Shown: positions 29,729-39,138 of the stretch, piece by piece | Layout: each line of letters begins with the position of its first letter | Position numbering within the stretch: position 1 is the stretch's first letter | Made by a program: the position numbers and the translations under genes | NCBI RefSeq assembly: GCF_028283705.1 | Contig: NZ_JAPWKD010000012.1 | Coordinates: 167,999 to 231,998 of the forward strand | Length of the DNA: 64,000 nt | Reading direction: 5' to 3' | DNA from: Pantoea sp. | GTDB lineage: Bacteria > Pseudomonadota > Gammaproteobacteria > Enterobacterales > Enterobacteriaceae | Notes under the pieces: model-generated | Told to the model about the DNA's origin: nothing | What the model saw: only the letters and a program-made list of their open reading frames with translations | Databases searched by the model: none

Positions 29729-31216
29729 ATGAAATTACATAAGTACAATATATTTGGCGTGTCCATATTGTTGATTATGGTTTTAGCTTCAAGCCTAATA
29801 AAGTATAAGAATATGAAGGACGACAATGGCATCGAAAACATTGAGGCATCATATCACGCTCTGTTAATTGCCAAGTCAATTTCGGAGAGAAACTTTTCAG
29901 AGCATCATTTCTTGCCGCTTGTTACATTGGGTGGCACCGTAAATTCTAACATCCCTTGGGGGGCGGCAGTTCCTGACAAATCCGGTGGCTATATCTATAC
30001 TAGCTTTCCTAGTTTTGGTTTCTTAGTTCCAGAAATGTTCATTAGAGCATTAAATCTTGACTACTCAATACAAAGCCTGTTTTACATAAATTTATTGATA
30101 TTAATTTCAACATCAATAATATCTTATTCTTTAATTTTAAAATTATTTAAACCTGAACGGTGTTTTGGTTTTGTTCTTGCAGCGATTGCTTGTGCTCCAC
30201 TCATACTTTCCCGAGAATCACTGGCTAGTTCTGGAATACTTTACTGGCCTCAATCACTAAGCCAGTTGCTTATCTCGGCATTCATGCTCTCAGTTGCATG
30301 CAGAATTGAAAGTAAAACTCGCATTTCTTTATTTTTTGTTTTTGCGTCTTGTTTACTGATCGCTTTGACTGAGTGGACTGGCTTTGTTCTGGGTGGGCTT
30401 TCATTTTTATATTTCACTCTGAGTAAAGCAAACAGAGACTACAGGCTCGCAATCAGTATCATATCATCTCTTGTTGCCTCCCTGCTCATTTTTGGTATGC
30501 AATTATTACTCACCTTGGATTTATCCACCTTTACTTCTGCCTCCCTGGCACGCTTTAGCGTCAGGAGTGGTGAGAATGCAAACTTCACAGACCTCATCTT
30601 TGGATACTATGAGTCGTTCTCTTTATTTCTGCTCGTCATTCCTGTTTACATTGCACACAAATTTATAGGTAGAAAGAAATCGAACAATTTAACAAGAATT
30701 GCCATCCTGCTCTGCGTGTTTATGCTTGTAGAGAATGTCATACTGGCTCAGCATGCAACAAGCTACACATTCGACAGGTTTAAGCTGGCATTCCTTCTTG
30801 CTGTCCTGATTGGAGAGTTGATTGTTTCCGAGGCTCAAAAATTAAGATTAGTAACACTGATAATTATATTAATTTCTATTCCACTATCGATTAACACATA
30901 CAAAAAAGACATAAGCAAATTCAAGGGCTGGGTTTCAATCCAGAAGTCTAATCATGAATTGGCAAGCAGAATAAAGGAGGTTAATGGATTTGAGTGCGCA
31001 AGGATTTTTAACAGCACTCGGGTCAGGGCTTATCTTAACTTAATTCTTAACAGGTCCGTTTGGGAGTATGTCCCTGGCGATAGTGACTTAAGGTCATCAA
31101 CAGATAGTAAATGCCCCATCATTATAATCAATGGGGATTTACCCTATAAGGACCTGCAGGAGATTTCATCCGCATATGTTTACAGGAACGGTGTTAAAGC
31201 CGAAACAATTGAGTAA
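29729..31216 (+). CDS. Multi-pass membrane protein, candidate GT-C/serotype-conversion glycosyltransferase
   Basis: 495 residues with about 10-11 predicted membrane helices and a soluble C-terminal tail of about 100 residues. A large first periplasmic loop with acidic residues (ENIEASYHA) after helix 1 is typical of GT-C glycosyltransferases and of phage Gtr serotype-conversion enzymes. GC content is clearly lower than in the backbone. No gtrA/gtrB-like partners are present in the window. It sits inside the tRNA-Ser element remnant, so a phage origin is likely. ATG 29729 is chosen over an upstream TTG. The specific substrate is unknown. Confidence 0.55.
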   Translation: MKLHKYNIFGVSILLIMVLASSLIKYKNMKDDNGIENIEASYHALLIAKSISERNFSEHHFLPLVTLGGTVNSNIPWGAAVPDKSGGYIYTSFPSFGFLVPEMFIRALNLDYSIQSLFYINLLILISTSIISYSLILKLFKPERCFGFVLAAIACAPLILSRESLASSGILYWPQSLSQLLISAFMLSVACRIESKTRISLFFVFASCLLIALTEWTGFVLGGLSFLYFTLSKANRDYRLAISIISSLVASLLIFGMQLLLTLDLSTFTSASLARFSVRSGENANFTDLIFGYYESFSLFLLVIPVYIAHKFIGRKKSNNLTRIAILLCVFMLVENVILAQHATSYTFDRFKLAFLLAVLIGELIVSEAQKLRLVTLIIILISIPLSINTYKKDISKFKGWVSIQKSNHELASRIKEVNGFECARIFNSTRVRAYLNLILNRSVWEYVPGDSDLRSSTDSKCPIIIINGDLPYKDLQEISSAYVYRNGVKAETIE

Positions 31217-31239
31217 AGCTTAATTGGAATTTGGAGGGG

Positions 31240-31410
31240 TTAATTGAACCCTCCAGTGTTTTTATCGTAATTCATTCCAATAGTTACAAACACTCTAGCT
31301 TCTATTTTGATGAAGTAGTACCCTTCAATTTCAAACCCATCCTCAGCCACGATAACGTTGATAACTTCCGTATCGCCGGATTTGATCATTGCACAGTCAG
31401 GTGTTTCCAT
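31240..31410 (-). CDS. Small phage tail-associated protein
   Basis: 56 residues, starting METPDCAMIKSGD. ATG 31410 overlaps the stop of the tail-fibre fragment (TAATG) and has GAGGAG upstream. The position directly after a fibre C-terminus suggests a tail-fibre accessory protein. No named family is recognised. Confidence 0.45.
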   Translation of the reverse strand: METPDCAMIKSGDTEVINVIVAEDGFEIEGYYFIKIEARVFVTIGMNYDKNTGGFN

Positions 31411-31660
31411 TAGGCATACTCCTCGATAATTACATACCCGTGCGCACCTTTTCCTGACGCAAAAGCTGAGCAAGGCTTAGAACCACCCGCTCCACCGCCG
31501 CCAGAAAAGCCTCCATCATCACCAGCTGATGCTGAGTGTCCAAGACCACCATAGCTACTAAATGACGCCCCTCAGGTTCCACCAAGCGAAGAACTCACCG
31601 CCACTTGGCCTAACTGCCCTGTGAAGTTAATAATGTTACCATTCGTTCCTATCCCCCCTG
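31410..31660 (-). pseudogene. C-terminal fragment of a phage tail-fibre-like protein
   Basis: The minus-strand frame encodes a glycine- and serine-rich end (GGFSGGGGAGG ... GYVIIEEYA) typical of phage fibre tips. An in-frame TGA interrupts it after SSSLGGT at about 31570-31572. The 5' part is gone: the frame runs into the RtT-like repeat at 31663. It is a decayed remnant of a structural gene. Confidence 0.55.
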
Positions 31661-31662
31661 AA

Positions 31663-31758
31663 GGGGTTCGACAACCGGCACAGCCGGTTGGACAGTTTGG
31701 GCGCGCGGCGAACAAACTGCCCGCAGGGCGAGCGAAGCGAGTCAATCCCCCTCTCACC
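31663..31758 (+). ncRNA. RtT-like repeat RNA, 5'-truncated copy
   Basis: The 96 bp match 28879-28974 with about four mismatches, including the 72-bp hairpin insert and the tRNA-derived core. The upstream GGTGAGAG strand needed to close the outer helix is missing, so this copy was cut at the element junction. Confidence 0.5.
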
Positions 31759-31804
31759 GCCACAATTTTGAAGAAGAGTCTGAACTTACGTTCAGACTTT
31801 TTTT
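31744..31804 (+). repeat. attR-type 61-bp direct repeat
   Basis: A perfect copy of 28778-28838. It marks the right end of the roughly 3-kb remnant integrated at tRNA-Ser. No integrase gene is left between the repeats. Confidence 0.88.
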
Positions 31805-31826
31805 GCCTGGTCTCCGGCAACAGCAC

Positions 31827-31853
31827 AAAAAAACCCGGTCTGAGCCGGGTTTT
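31827..31853. terminator. Terminator of phoH
   Basis: Stem AAACCCGG/CCGGGTTT, with a T-run on the minus strand, 25 bp after the phoH stop. Confidence 0.85.
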
Positions 31854-31877
31854 GTCTACTGTCCTGATTCTCAATGG

Positions 31878-32666
31878 TTAACTGTAAGCATGCAGCGTGC
31901 GCTGGCAGAGTGCTGAACGGACACAGTCGTCTTTAGCAAAACGGACAACCCCAATCATCTCATCCTCTTCGAAGCGCGCCAGCGCATCTGCAAGGCCTGA
32001 TAGCACGCCACGCGGTAGATCACATTGGGTGATATCACCGTTGACGATGACCGTCACGTTCTCACCAAGGCGCGTCAGAAACATCTTCATCTGCGCGGCG
32101 GTGACGTTCTGCGCCTCATCCAGAATCACTACGGCATTTTCGAAGGTGCGTCCGCGCATATACGCGAAGGGCGCGATCTCCACCTTGCCGATTTCGGGAC
32201 GCAGGCAGTACTGCATAAAGGAAGCGCCAAGACGTTTAACCAGAACGTCATAGACCGGCCGGAAATAAGGGGCGAATTTCTCGGAAATATCTCCGGGGAG
32301 GAAACCGAGATCTTCATCCGCCTGCAGAACCGGGCGCGTAACGATGATCCTGTCGATGTCCTTATGTATCAGGGCCTCAGCCGCTTTAGCTGCGCTAATC
32401 CAGGTTTTTCCGCAGCCGGCTTCACCGGTGGCGAAAATAAGCTGTTTCGTTTCTATGGCATTAAGATAGTGCGCCTGAGCATCATTTCTGGCCTCAATTG
32501 GTGAACGATCGCGTACATCACGCGCCATACCAATTGCATCCAGCCCACCCATCTGCACCAGCGAAGTGACCGATTCTTCTTCACGCTGACGATGACTGCG
32601 AGAGTCATTACGAATTACTCTTCTTGCTTCGCGACGCGCTTTGATCACTGCTTTCTGTCTTCCCAT
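31878..32666 (-). CDS. phoH: PhoH family ATPase
   Basis: 262 residues, very close to E. coli PhoH. Walker A is ATGEAGCGKTWIS near 85-95 and Walker B is VVILDEAQN near 170. It is a cytoplasmic ATPase of the Pho regulon in E. coli, with proposed RNA-related roles. I do not see a clear Pho box in front of it here. Confidence 0.93.
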   Translation of the reverse strand: MGRQKAVIKARREARRVIRNDSRSHRQREEESVTSLVQMGGLDAIGMARDVRDRSPIEARNDAQAHYLNAIETKQLIFATGEAGCGKTWISAAKAAEALIHKDIDRIIVTRPVLQADEDLGFLPGDISEKFAPYFRPVYDVLVKRLGASFMQYCLRPEIGKVEIAPFAYMRGRTFENAVVILDEAQNVTAAQMKMFLTRLGENVTVIVNGDITQCDLPRGVLSGLADALARFEEDEMIGVVRFAKDDCVRSALCQRTLHAYS

Positions 32667-33371
32667 AGTGGCACCTTACAGTTGGTTTCATTTATCGCCG
32701 CAGGGGCTTTCCTGTTGCGATGACGTGAACGCTTTAGAGGTTTACGTGGCTTCCTTTAGAGCCGTTTCTAGCCATTGAGAAAGGTGTACAACAACGCCAA
32801 AACGCTGCCGCGCACCGGTAATGAATTGGGGCATGAAAAAGTCTGAAGATTGAAAAACGAAGAGGAAACTTTCGAGGGAAGAAATCCCCCGCAGTGGACT
32901 GCGTATGTTGGAGGGTATTTACCTGTCCTTTGAAGGACCGAATCATGCGCGAACTCCAGTGACCTTAGCCACACTTCTGACAACGCTTATGATTAAAGTG
33001 CATCATATTTACGGTCCTTTGCAACAGTAATTTTAACTATCGGCTAACAAAAAGTGACTGCGGCATGCACCCGGCCTGCATCTTAAATTAAATTTAAGAT
33101 TATTATCAATTAGTTAGTTATTTCGGATTGGTCTGAACTTTTTAGGAGGATTCGGAAATCGCAGGTGCCATGCGAAACTCAGGAAAACCTGACGGGGATG
33201 ATGCCTGCGCATCTGATGTGGTAAAACGTGCTGTGTGTTTATTAACCAACTGGTCAACAATCGGCAGGTGGGATAATTGTTTTACCCTGGAAAATATATT
33301 CACCCTCGGTTGAACACCTCATCTCTATGGCACTGCAATAAACCCGCCCCATCAAATGAGGCGGCTGAGGC
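32667..33371. other. Intergenic region phoH/putP
   Basis: About 700 bp. Two overlapping minus-strand frames of 70-71 codons (32734-32983) lack good ribosome sites and recognisable sequence. The region 33060-33130 is AT-rich. Otherwise only the putP terminator at 33344-33364 is evident. Confidence 0.5.
33344..33364 (-). terminator. Probable terminator of putP
   Basis: A 9-bp stem (CCGCCTCAT/ATGGGGCGG with one G-T pair) with a 3-base loop, followed by a weak T-rich stretch on the minus strand. It begins 7 bp after the putP stop. Confidence 0.65.
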
Positions 33372-34856
33372 TTATTTAGTCTGATACTCGGCTTCTGCCG
33401 CCGCGAAACGCAGTTGCGCCTCCTGCGAGGGTGCCCGGTCCATCAGACTCACCACCACAATCGCGATACTGGCAAACAGGAAACCTGGGATAATTTCATA
33501 CAGATCCAGCCAGGCAAAATGTTTCCACACCAGCACCGTCGCTGCGCCGATAATCATGCCCGCCAGCGCACCGTTACGTGTCATGCGTTGCCAGCACACA
33601 CCAAACAGCACCACCGGACCAAAGGCAGCGCCAAAACCGGCCCAGGCATAACTCACCAGACCCAACACCCGATTTTCCGGATTTGCAGCCAGCGCGATCG
33701 CAATCAAGGCAATCACTAACACCATCAGACGTCCCACCCAGACCAGCTCCCGCTGACTGGCATTTTTCCGCAGGAAACCTTTATAAAGATCTTCCGTCAG
33801 CGCACTGGAACACACCAGCAACTGGCAACTCAGCGTTGACATGACTGCCGCCAGAATGGCCGACAGCAGAATACCGGCAATCCACGGATTGAACAGGATG
33901 CGCGCCAGTTCGATAAACACGCGCTCACCGTTCTGACTGACACCGCCAGCCTGGTCAGGATGGTTCTGGAAATAAGCAATACCGAAGAAGCCCACTGCCA
34001 CTGCGCCTGCCAGGCACAGGATCATCCAGGTCATCCCAATCCGACGCGCGGTGCGGATGGAACGATGGGAGTCAGCAGCCATAAAACGCGCCAGGATATG
34101 TGGTTGACCGAAATAACCCAGTCCCCAACCGAGTAACGAGACAATCGCCACAAAGTCCAGCCCTTTCAGCATGTTGAGGTTTTCCAGGCTTTTGGCTTCA
34201 ATCACCGCCAGCGAGTCGGACAGGCCACCCACCGCAACAATCACAATCACTGGCGTCAGGATCAGCGCGAAGATCATCAGGCTGGCCTGTACGGTGTCAG
34301 TCCAGCTCACCGCCAGGAAGCCCCCCACCAGGGTATAGAGGATAGTGGCCACAGCACCGGCCCATAACGCCGTCTGGTAATCCATACCGAAGGTGCTTTC
34401 AAACAGACGCGCGCCGGCAACCACTCCTGAAGCACAATAAATGGTGAAGAAGATAAGAATGATCAGCGCAGAGATCACCCGCAGAATTTTGCTGTGGTCC
34501 TCAAAGCGGCTGGTAAAGAAGTCTGGCAGCGTCAGGGCATTGTTATGATGCTCCGTCTGTACACGCAGACGTCCGGCAACGATTTTCCAGTTCAGCCAGG
34601 CACCGATAGTCAGGCCGATGGCAATCCAGCTCTCAGAAATGCCCGAGAGAAAAATGGCACCTGGCAACCCCATCAGCAGCCAGCCACTCATATCCGACGC
34701 CCCTGCAGAGAGCGCCGTTACCACGCTGCCAAGGCTGCGGCCACCGAGAATATAATCATCAAAGTTTTTAGTTGAACGATATGCCGCAAACCCGATCAAC
34801 ACCATCCCGAGGATATAAACAACAAAAGTCACCAGCATCGGTGTACTGACATTCAT
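33372..34856 (-). CDS. putP: Sodium/proline symporter PutP
   Basis: 494 residues, SSS-family transporter with 13 predicted helices. Signature regions (GGRSLGSVVTALSAGASDMSGW near 40-60) contain the Na+ site residues. It imports proline for catabolism by PutA. ATG 34856 with GGAGAGA is the family start; an in-frame extension to 35009 reaches into the operator region and is not credible. It is divergent from putA and shares PutA operators with it. Confidence 0.95.
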   Translation of the reverse strand: MNVSTPMLVTFVVYILGMVLIGFAAYRSTKNFDDYILGGRSLGSVVTALSAGASDMSGWLLMGLPGAIFLSGISESWIAIGLTIGAWLNWKIVAGRLRVQTEHHNNALTLPDFFTSRFEDHSKILRVISALIILIFFTIYCASGVVAGARLFESTFGMDYQTALWAGAVATILYTLVGGFLAVSWTDTVQASLMIFALILTPVIVIVAVGGLSDSLAVIEAKSLENLNMLKGLDFVAIVSLLGWGLGYFGQPHILARFMAADSHRSIRTARRIGMTWMILCLAGAVAVGFFGIAYFQNHPDQAGGVSQNGERVFIELARILFNPWIAGILLSAILAAVMSTLSCQLLVCSSALTEDLYKGFLRKNASQRELVWVGRLMVLVIALIAIALAANPENRVLGLVSYAWAGFGAAFGPVVLFGVCWQRMTRNGALAGMIIGAATVLVWKHFAWLDLYEIIPGFLFASIAIVVVSLMDRAPSQEAQLRFAAAEAEYQTK

Positions 34857-34952
34857 TTTATCTCTCCACTTATTATTCGATTTCCATAAAGGCGCGGTAT
34901 CCTGCCGCAAAGCGGTGGCCGGCACAATGCCTTTCATGTCGCGCCACAGACG

Positions 34953-35065
34953 GTTGCACCCAATGAATTTATAACCACTCAAGGTGCAACCCTGGCGAGA
35001 TTCTTGCAATAAACCTCAGACCAATGACTTAGCGCACAATTAACAAGGTTGCACAAAGTTGCAAC
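34953..35065. promoter_or_regulatory. PutA operator sites in the putP/putA control region
   Basis: The known PutA-binding core GTTGCA occurs at 34953-34958, as its complement at 34985-34990, and twice at 35048-35053 and 35058-35063. The 269-bp divergent region therefore carries at least four sites, fitting autorepression of putA and repression of putP when proline is scarce. Confidence 0.78.
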
Positions 35066-35125
35066 ATAAGTGATAGTGCAGTTCACACCGGACATCAAAC
35101 TATTCTTTTTGAGGAACAGGAAAGC

Positions 35126-38100
35126 ATGGGAACCACCACCATGGGGGTGAAGCTGGATGACGCCACCCGCGATCGCATTAAACTGGCAGCGCAGAAGATC
35201 GATCGCACGCCACACTGGTTGATTAAACAGGCGATTTTTAACTATCTGGCACAACTTGAGGCCGGGGATTCGCTGCCAGAGATTCCATTGCAATCCAGCG
35301 ACACTGCGCAGGAAGACGCGTCAGCTGAAGAACCCCTGCAACCGTTCCTTGATTTCGCCGAGCATATCCTGCCGCAGTCGGTGACACGTTCAGCCATTAC
35401 CGCCGCATGGCGTCGTCCGGAAACCGATGCCGTCCCGATGCTGCTGGAACAGGCACGTCTCCCGGCCCCGCTGGCGGAAAAAACCCATCAGCTGGCTTAC
35501 ACCCTCGCCGATAAACTTCGGCATCAGAAAGGTGCAACCGGACGCGCAGGAATGGTGCAAAGTTTGTTGCAGGAGTTCTCCCTCTCTTCTCAGGAAGGGG
35601 TGGCGCTGATGTGTCTGGCCGAGGCTTTGCTACGTATTCCAGATAAACCGACGCGTGATGCACTCATCCGCGACAAAATCAGCAATGGCAACTGGCAGTC
35701 GCATCTCGGTCGCAGTCCGTCGATGTTCGTTAATGCCGCCACCTGGGGCCTGTTGTTCACCGGTCGTCTGGTGTCCACCCACAATGAGGCTAACCTGTCC
35801 CGTTCCCTTAACCGCATCATTGGTAAGAGCGGTGAGCCGTTGATCCGCAAAGGTGTGGATATGGCGATGCGTCTGATGGGGGAACAGTTTGTGACCGGTG
35901 AAACCATCGCGGAAGCGCTGGCTAACGCACGCAAGCTGGAAGAAAAAGGCTTCCGTTATTCTTACGATATGCTGGGCGAGGCGGCGCTCACCGCCAGTGA
36001 TGCCAAAGCCTACCTGGTCTCCTATCAGCAAGCCATTCATGCCATTGGTAAGGCCTCTAATGGTCGTGGCATTTACGAAGGCCCGGGTATCTCCATCAAG
36101 TTGTCGGCACTGCATCCGCGCTACAGTCGCGCGCAGTATGAACGTGTGATGGAAGAACTCTACCCGACGCTGAAATCGTTGACGCTGCTGGCGCGCTCTT
36201 ACGACATCGGCATTAACATCGATGCCGAGGAAGCTGACCGTCTCGAACTGTCGCTCGATCTGCTAGAAAAACTGTGCTTTGAACCGGAGCTGGAAGGCTG
36301 GAACGGGATTGGTTTTGTGATTCAGGCCTACCAAAAACGCTGTCCGTTCGTGATTGATTACCTGGTGGATCTGGCTCAGCGCAGCCGTCGTCGCCTGATG
36401 ATCCGTCTGGTGAAAGGTGCCTACTGGGACAGCGAAATCAAACGCGCCCAGATCGACGGCCTGGAAGGCTACCCGGTCTATACCCGCAAGGTGTATACCG
36501 ATATCTCCTACCTGGCCTGTGCACGCAAACTGCTGGCGGTGCCAAACCTGATCTATCCGCAGTTTGCCACCCATAATGCCCATACGCTGGCCGCGATTTA
36601 TCAGCTGGCGGGTAACAACTACTATCCAGGCCAGTACGAATTCCAGTGCCTGCATGGCATGGGGGAACCCTTGTATGAGCAGGTAGTGGGCAAAGTGGCT
36701 GATGGCAAACTCAATCGCCCATGCCGAATTTATGCACCCGTCGGCACCCATGAAACCCTGCTGGCGTATCTGGTACGCCGTCTGCTGGAAAACGGAGCTA
36801 ACACCTCGTTCGTGAACCGCATTGCCGATACTTCACTGCCGATTGATGAACTGGTGGCCGATCCGGTCACGGCGGTGGAAAAAATAGGCGCGAGCGAAGG
36901 GGCGATTGGCCTGCCGCACGCGAAAATTCCGTTGCCGCGCGAATTGTATGGTGAAAAACGCGTTAACTCCGCCGGTCTCGACATGGCGAACGAACACCGT
37001 CTGGCGTCGTTGTCCAGCGCCCTGCTGAACAGCGCCAGCCAGCCGTGGCAGGCCCAGCCGCTGATTGACGGTGAACTGGGTGCCGGTAGCGGCCGTCCGG
37101 TGCTCAACCCGTCGGCTCCTGCTGATGTGGTGGGCAGCGTGCGCGAAGCCACGTCCCAGGAGGTGTCACAAGCACTGGATGCTGCGGTGAATGCCGGTCC
37201 GATCTGGTTTGCCACCCCACCGCAGGAACGCGCCGCCATTCTGGAACGCGCTGCCGAAATGATGGAAGGCCAGATGCAGCAACTGATTGGTCTGCTGGTG
37301 CGCGAGGCGGGCAAAACCTACAACAACGCCATCGCCGAAGTGCGTGAAGCGGTGGATTTCCTCTACTACTACGCGGGCATGGTGCGTGATGATTTCGACA
37401 ATGTCACCCATCGCCCGCTGGGTCCGGTGGTGTGTATCAGTCCGTGGAACTTCCCGCTGGCGATTTTCAGCGGCCAGATTGCCGCCGCCCTCGCCGCAGG
37501 CAATAGCGTGCTGGCGAAACCGGCCGAGCAGACGCCACTGATCGCCGCCCAGGCAGTACAGATTATGCTGGATGCCGGTGTGCCGTCTGGCGTGCTGCAA
37601 CTGTTGCCAGGTCTGGGGGAAACCGTGGGTGCTCAGTTGACCGGAGACGAACGCGTGCGCGGTGTGATGTTCACCGGTTCTACCGCCGTCGCCACCCTGC
37701 TGCAGCGCAATCTTGCCGGTCGTCTTGATCCGCAGGGTCGTCCAACGCCGCTGATTGCCGAAACCGGAGGGATGAACGCGATGATCGTAGATTCCTCAGC
37801 GCTGACCGAGCAGGTAGTGGTCGATATCGTCGCCTCCGCGTTTGATAGTGCCGGACAGCGTTGCTCCGCCCTGCGTCTGCTATGTGTGCAGGATGATGTG
37901 GCCGATCACACGTTGAAAATGCTGCGTGGTGCCATGGCCGAGTGCCGCATGGGGAATCCGGAGCGTCTCTCCACCGATGTGGGTCCGGTGATTGATGCCG
38001 AAGCCAAAGCCAATATTGAGCGTCACATTCAGGCGATGCGCAGTAAAGGTTTCACCATTTACCAGGCCGCACAGGAAAATCCGCAGGACAGCAAAGAATG

Positions 38101-39070
38101 GGCGACGGGCACCTTTGTTAAACCAACGCTGATTGAGTTGGAACAGGTCAGCGATCTCGACAAAGAGGTATTTGGTCCGGTGCTGCATGTGGTGCGTTTC
38201 GCACGCAATAACCTGCCGCAGCTGATCGATCAGATCAACGCCTCCGGTTATGGCCTGACGCTCGGCGTACACACCCGTATCGATGAAACCATTGCGCAGG
38301 TCACCGCCGGAGCGAAAGTTGGCAACCTGTATGTGAACCGCAATATGGTCGGTGCCGTGGTCGGCGTGCAACCGTTTGGGGGTGAAGGTTTGTCGGGTAC
38401 CGGTCCGAAAGCCGGTGGCCCGCTCTATCTCTATCGTCTGCTGGCAAACCGCCCGGACGCTGCACTGCGCACGACTTTTGATCGCCAGGATGCCGAGCGC
38501 CCGGTGGACAGCGTGCTGCGCACCACGCTGCTCAGCGCCCATCAGGCACTGCAACAATGGGCACAGGACAAACCTGAACTACTGGCCCTGACACAGCGTT
38601 ATGAACAGCTGACACAGGCCGGTACGGTGCGCGTGCTGCCGGGCCCGACCGGTGAGCGCAACACCTTCACCCTGTTACCGCGTGAGCAGGTATTGTGTAT
38701 CGCCGATAATGAACAGGATGCGCTGGCGCAACTGGCAGCCGTCACCAGCGTCGGCAGCCATGCGTTGTGGCCGGATGATGAACTTCATCGGACGCTGCGC
38801 GCGGCGTTACCTGCGGCGGTTCAGCAACGTATTACGCTGGCAAAAGATGTGCTGGCCGGTGAGTTTGATGCGGTGATCTACCACGGTGATGCCGATCAGC
38901 TGCGTAGCCTGTGCGAACAGGTTGCCGCGCGTGACGGTGCGATTGTTTCCGTGCAGGGCTTTGCCCGTGGTGAAACCAATCTGCTGCTGGAACGGTTGTT
39001 GATTGAGCGCTCGCTCAGCGTCAATACCGCCGCTGCCGGGGGTAACGCCAGCCTGATGACCATCGGTTGA
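35126..39070 (+). CDS. putA: Trifunctional PutA: regulator, proline dehydrogenase, P5C dehydrogenase
   Basis: 1314 residues, similar to E. coli PutA throughout. Residues 1-45 are the ribbon-helix-helix DNA-binding domain (GTTTMGVKLDDATRDRI). About 260-610 is the FAD-dependent proline dehydrogenase, and about 650-1130 the NAD-dependent glutamate-semialdehyde dehydrogenase, with the catalytic Cys in SAGQRCSALR. The C-terminal lid domain follows. It oxidises proline to glutamate at the membrane and represses put genes when free of substrate. A GAGGAACAGG ribosome site precedes the ATG. Confidence 0.97.
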   Translation: MGTTTMGVKLDDATRDRIKLAAQKIDRTPHWLIKQAIFNYLAQLEAGDSLPEIPLQSSDTAQEDASAEEPLQPFLDFAEHILPQSVTRSAITAAWRRPETDAVPMLLEQARLPAPLAEKTHQLAYTLADKLRHQKGATGRAGMVQSLLQEFSLSSQEGVALMCLAEALLRIPDKPTRDALIRDKISNGNWQSHLGRSPSMFVNAATWGLLFTGRLVSTHNEANLSRSLNRIIGKSGEPLIRKGVDMAMRLMGEQFVTGETIAEALANARKLEEKGFRYSYDMLGEAALTASDAKAYLVSYQQAIHAIGKASNGRGIYEGPGISIKLSALHPRYSRAQYERVMEELYPTLKSLTLLARSYDIGINIDAEEADRLELSLDLLEKLCFEPELEGWNGIGFVIQAYQKRCPFVIDYLVDLAQRSRRRLMIRLVKGAYWDSEIKRAQIDGLEGYPVYTRKVYTDISYLACARKLLAVPNLIYPQFATHNAHTLAAIYQLAGNNYYPGQYEFQCLHGMGEPLYEQVVGKVADGKLNRPCRIYAPVGTHETLLAYLVRRLLENGANTSFVNRIADTSLPIDELVADPVTAVEKIGASEGAIGLPHAKIPLPRELYGEKRVNSAGLDMANEHRLASLSSALLNSASQPWQAQPLIDGELGAGSGRPVLNPSAPADVVGSVREATSQEVSQALDAAVNAGPIWFATPPQERAAILERAAEMMEGQMQQLIGLLVREAGKTYNNAIAEVREAVDFLYYYAGMVRDDFDNVTHRPLGPVVCISPWNFPLAIFSGQIAAALAAGNSVLAKPAEQTPLIAAQAVQIMLDAGVPSGVLQLLPGLGETVGAQLTGDERVRGVMFTGSTAVATLLQRNLAGRLDPQGRPTPLIAETGGMNAMIVDSSALTEQVVVDIVASAFDSAGQRCSALRLLCVQDDVADHTLKMLRGAMAECRMGNPERLSTDVGPVIDAEAKANIERHIQAMRSKGFTIYQAAQENPQDSKEWATGTFVKPTLIELEQVSDLDKEVFGPVLHVVRFARNNLPQLIDQINASGYGLTLGVHTRIDETIAQVTAGAKVGNLYVNRNMVGAVVGVQPFGGEGLSGTGPKAGGPLYLYRLLANRPDAALRTTFDRQDAERPVDSVLRTTLLSAHQALQQWAQDKPELLALTQRYEQLTQAGTVRVLPGPTGERNTFTLLPREQVLCIADNEQDALAQLAAVTSVGSHALWPDDELHRTLRAALPAAVQQRITLAKDVLAGEFDAVIYHGDADQLRSLCEQVAARDGAIVSVQGFARGETNLLLERLLIERSLSVNTAAAGGNASLMTIG

Positions 39071-39079
39071 TATTGAAAA

Positions 39080-39110
39080 GCAAAGCGGCCCTGTAACAGG
39101 GCCGCTTTGC
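39080..39110. terminator. Probable terminator between putA and the acyltransferase gene
   Basis: A 14-bp perfect stem (GCAAAGCGGCCCTG/CAGGGCCGCTTTGC) with a TAA loop lies between convergent genes. It lacks a clear T-run, so efficiency is uncertain. Confidence 0.65.
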
Positions 39111-39138
39111 AGATCTTATTGCGCGATAAATCGCGTTG

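Noticed and set aside
32734..32983. Two overlapping minus-strand frames of 70-71 codons upstream of phoH
   Set aside because: No ribosome site, no recognisable domain, and unusual composition; treated as non-coding.
33372..35009. Longer PutP with a 51-residue N-terminal extension
   Set aside because: The extension covers the PutA operator region, has no ribosome site and no family counterpart.
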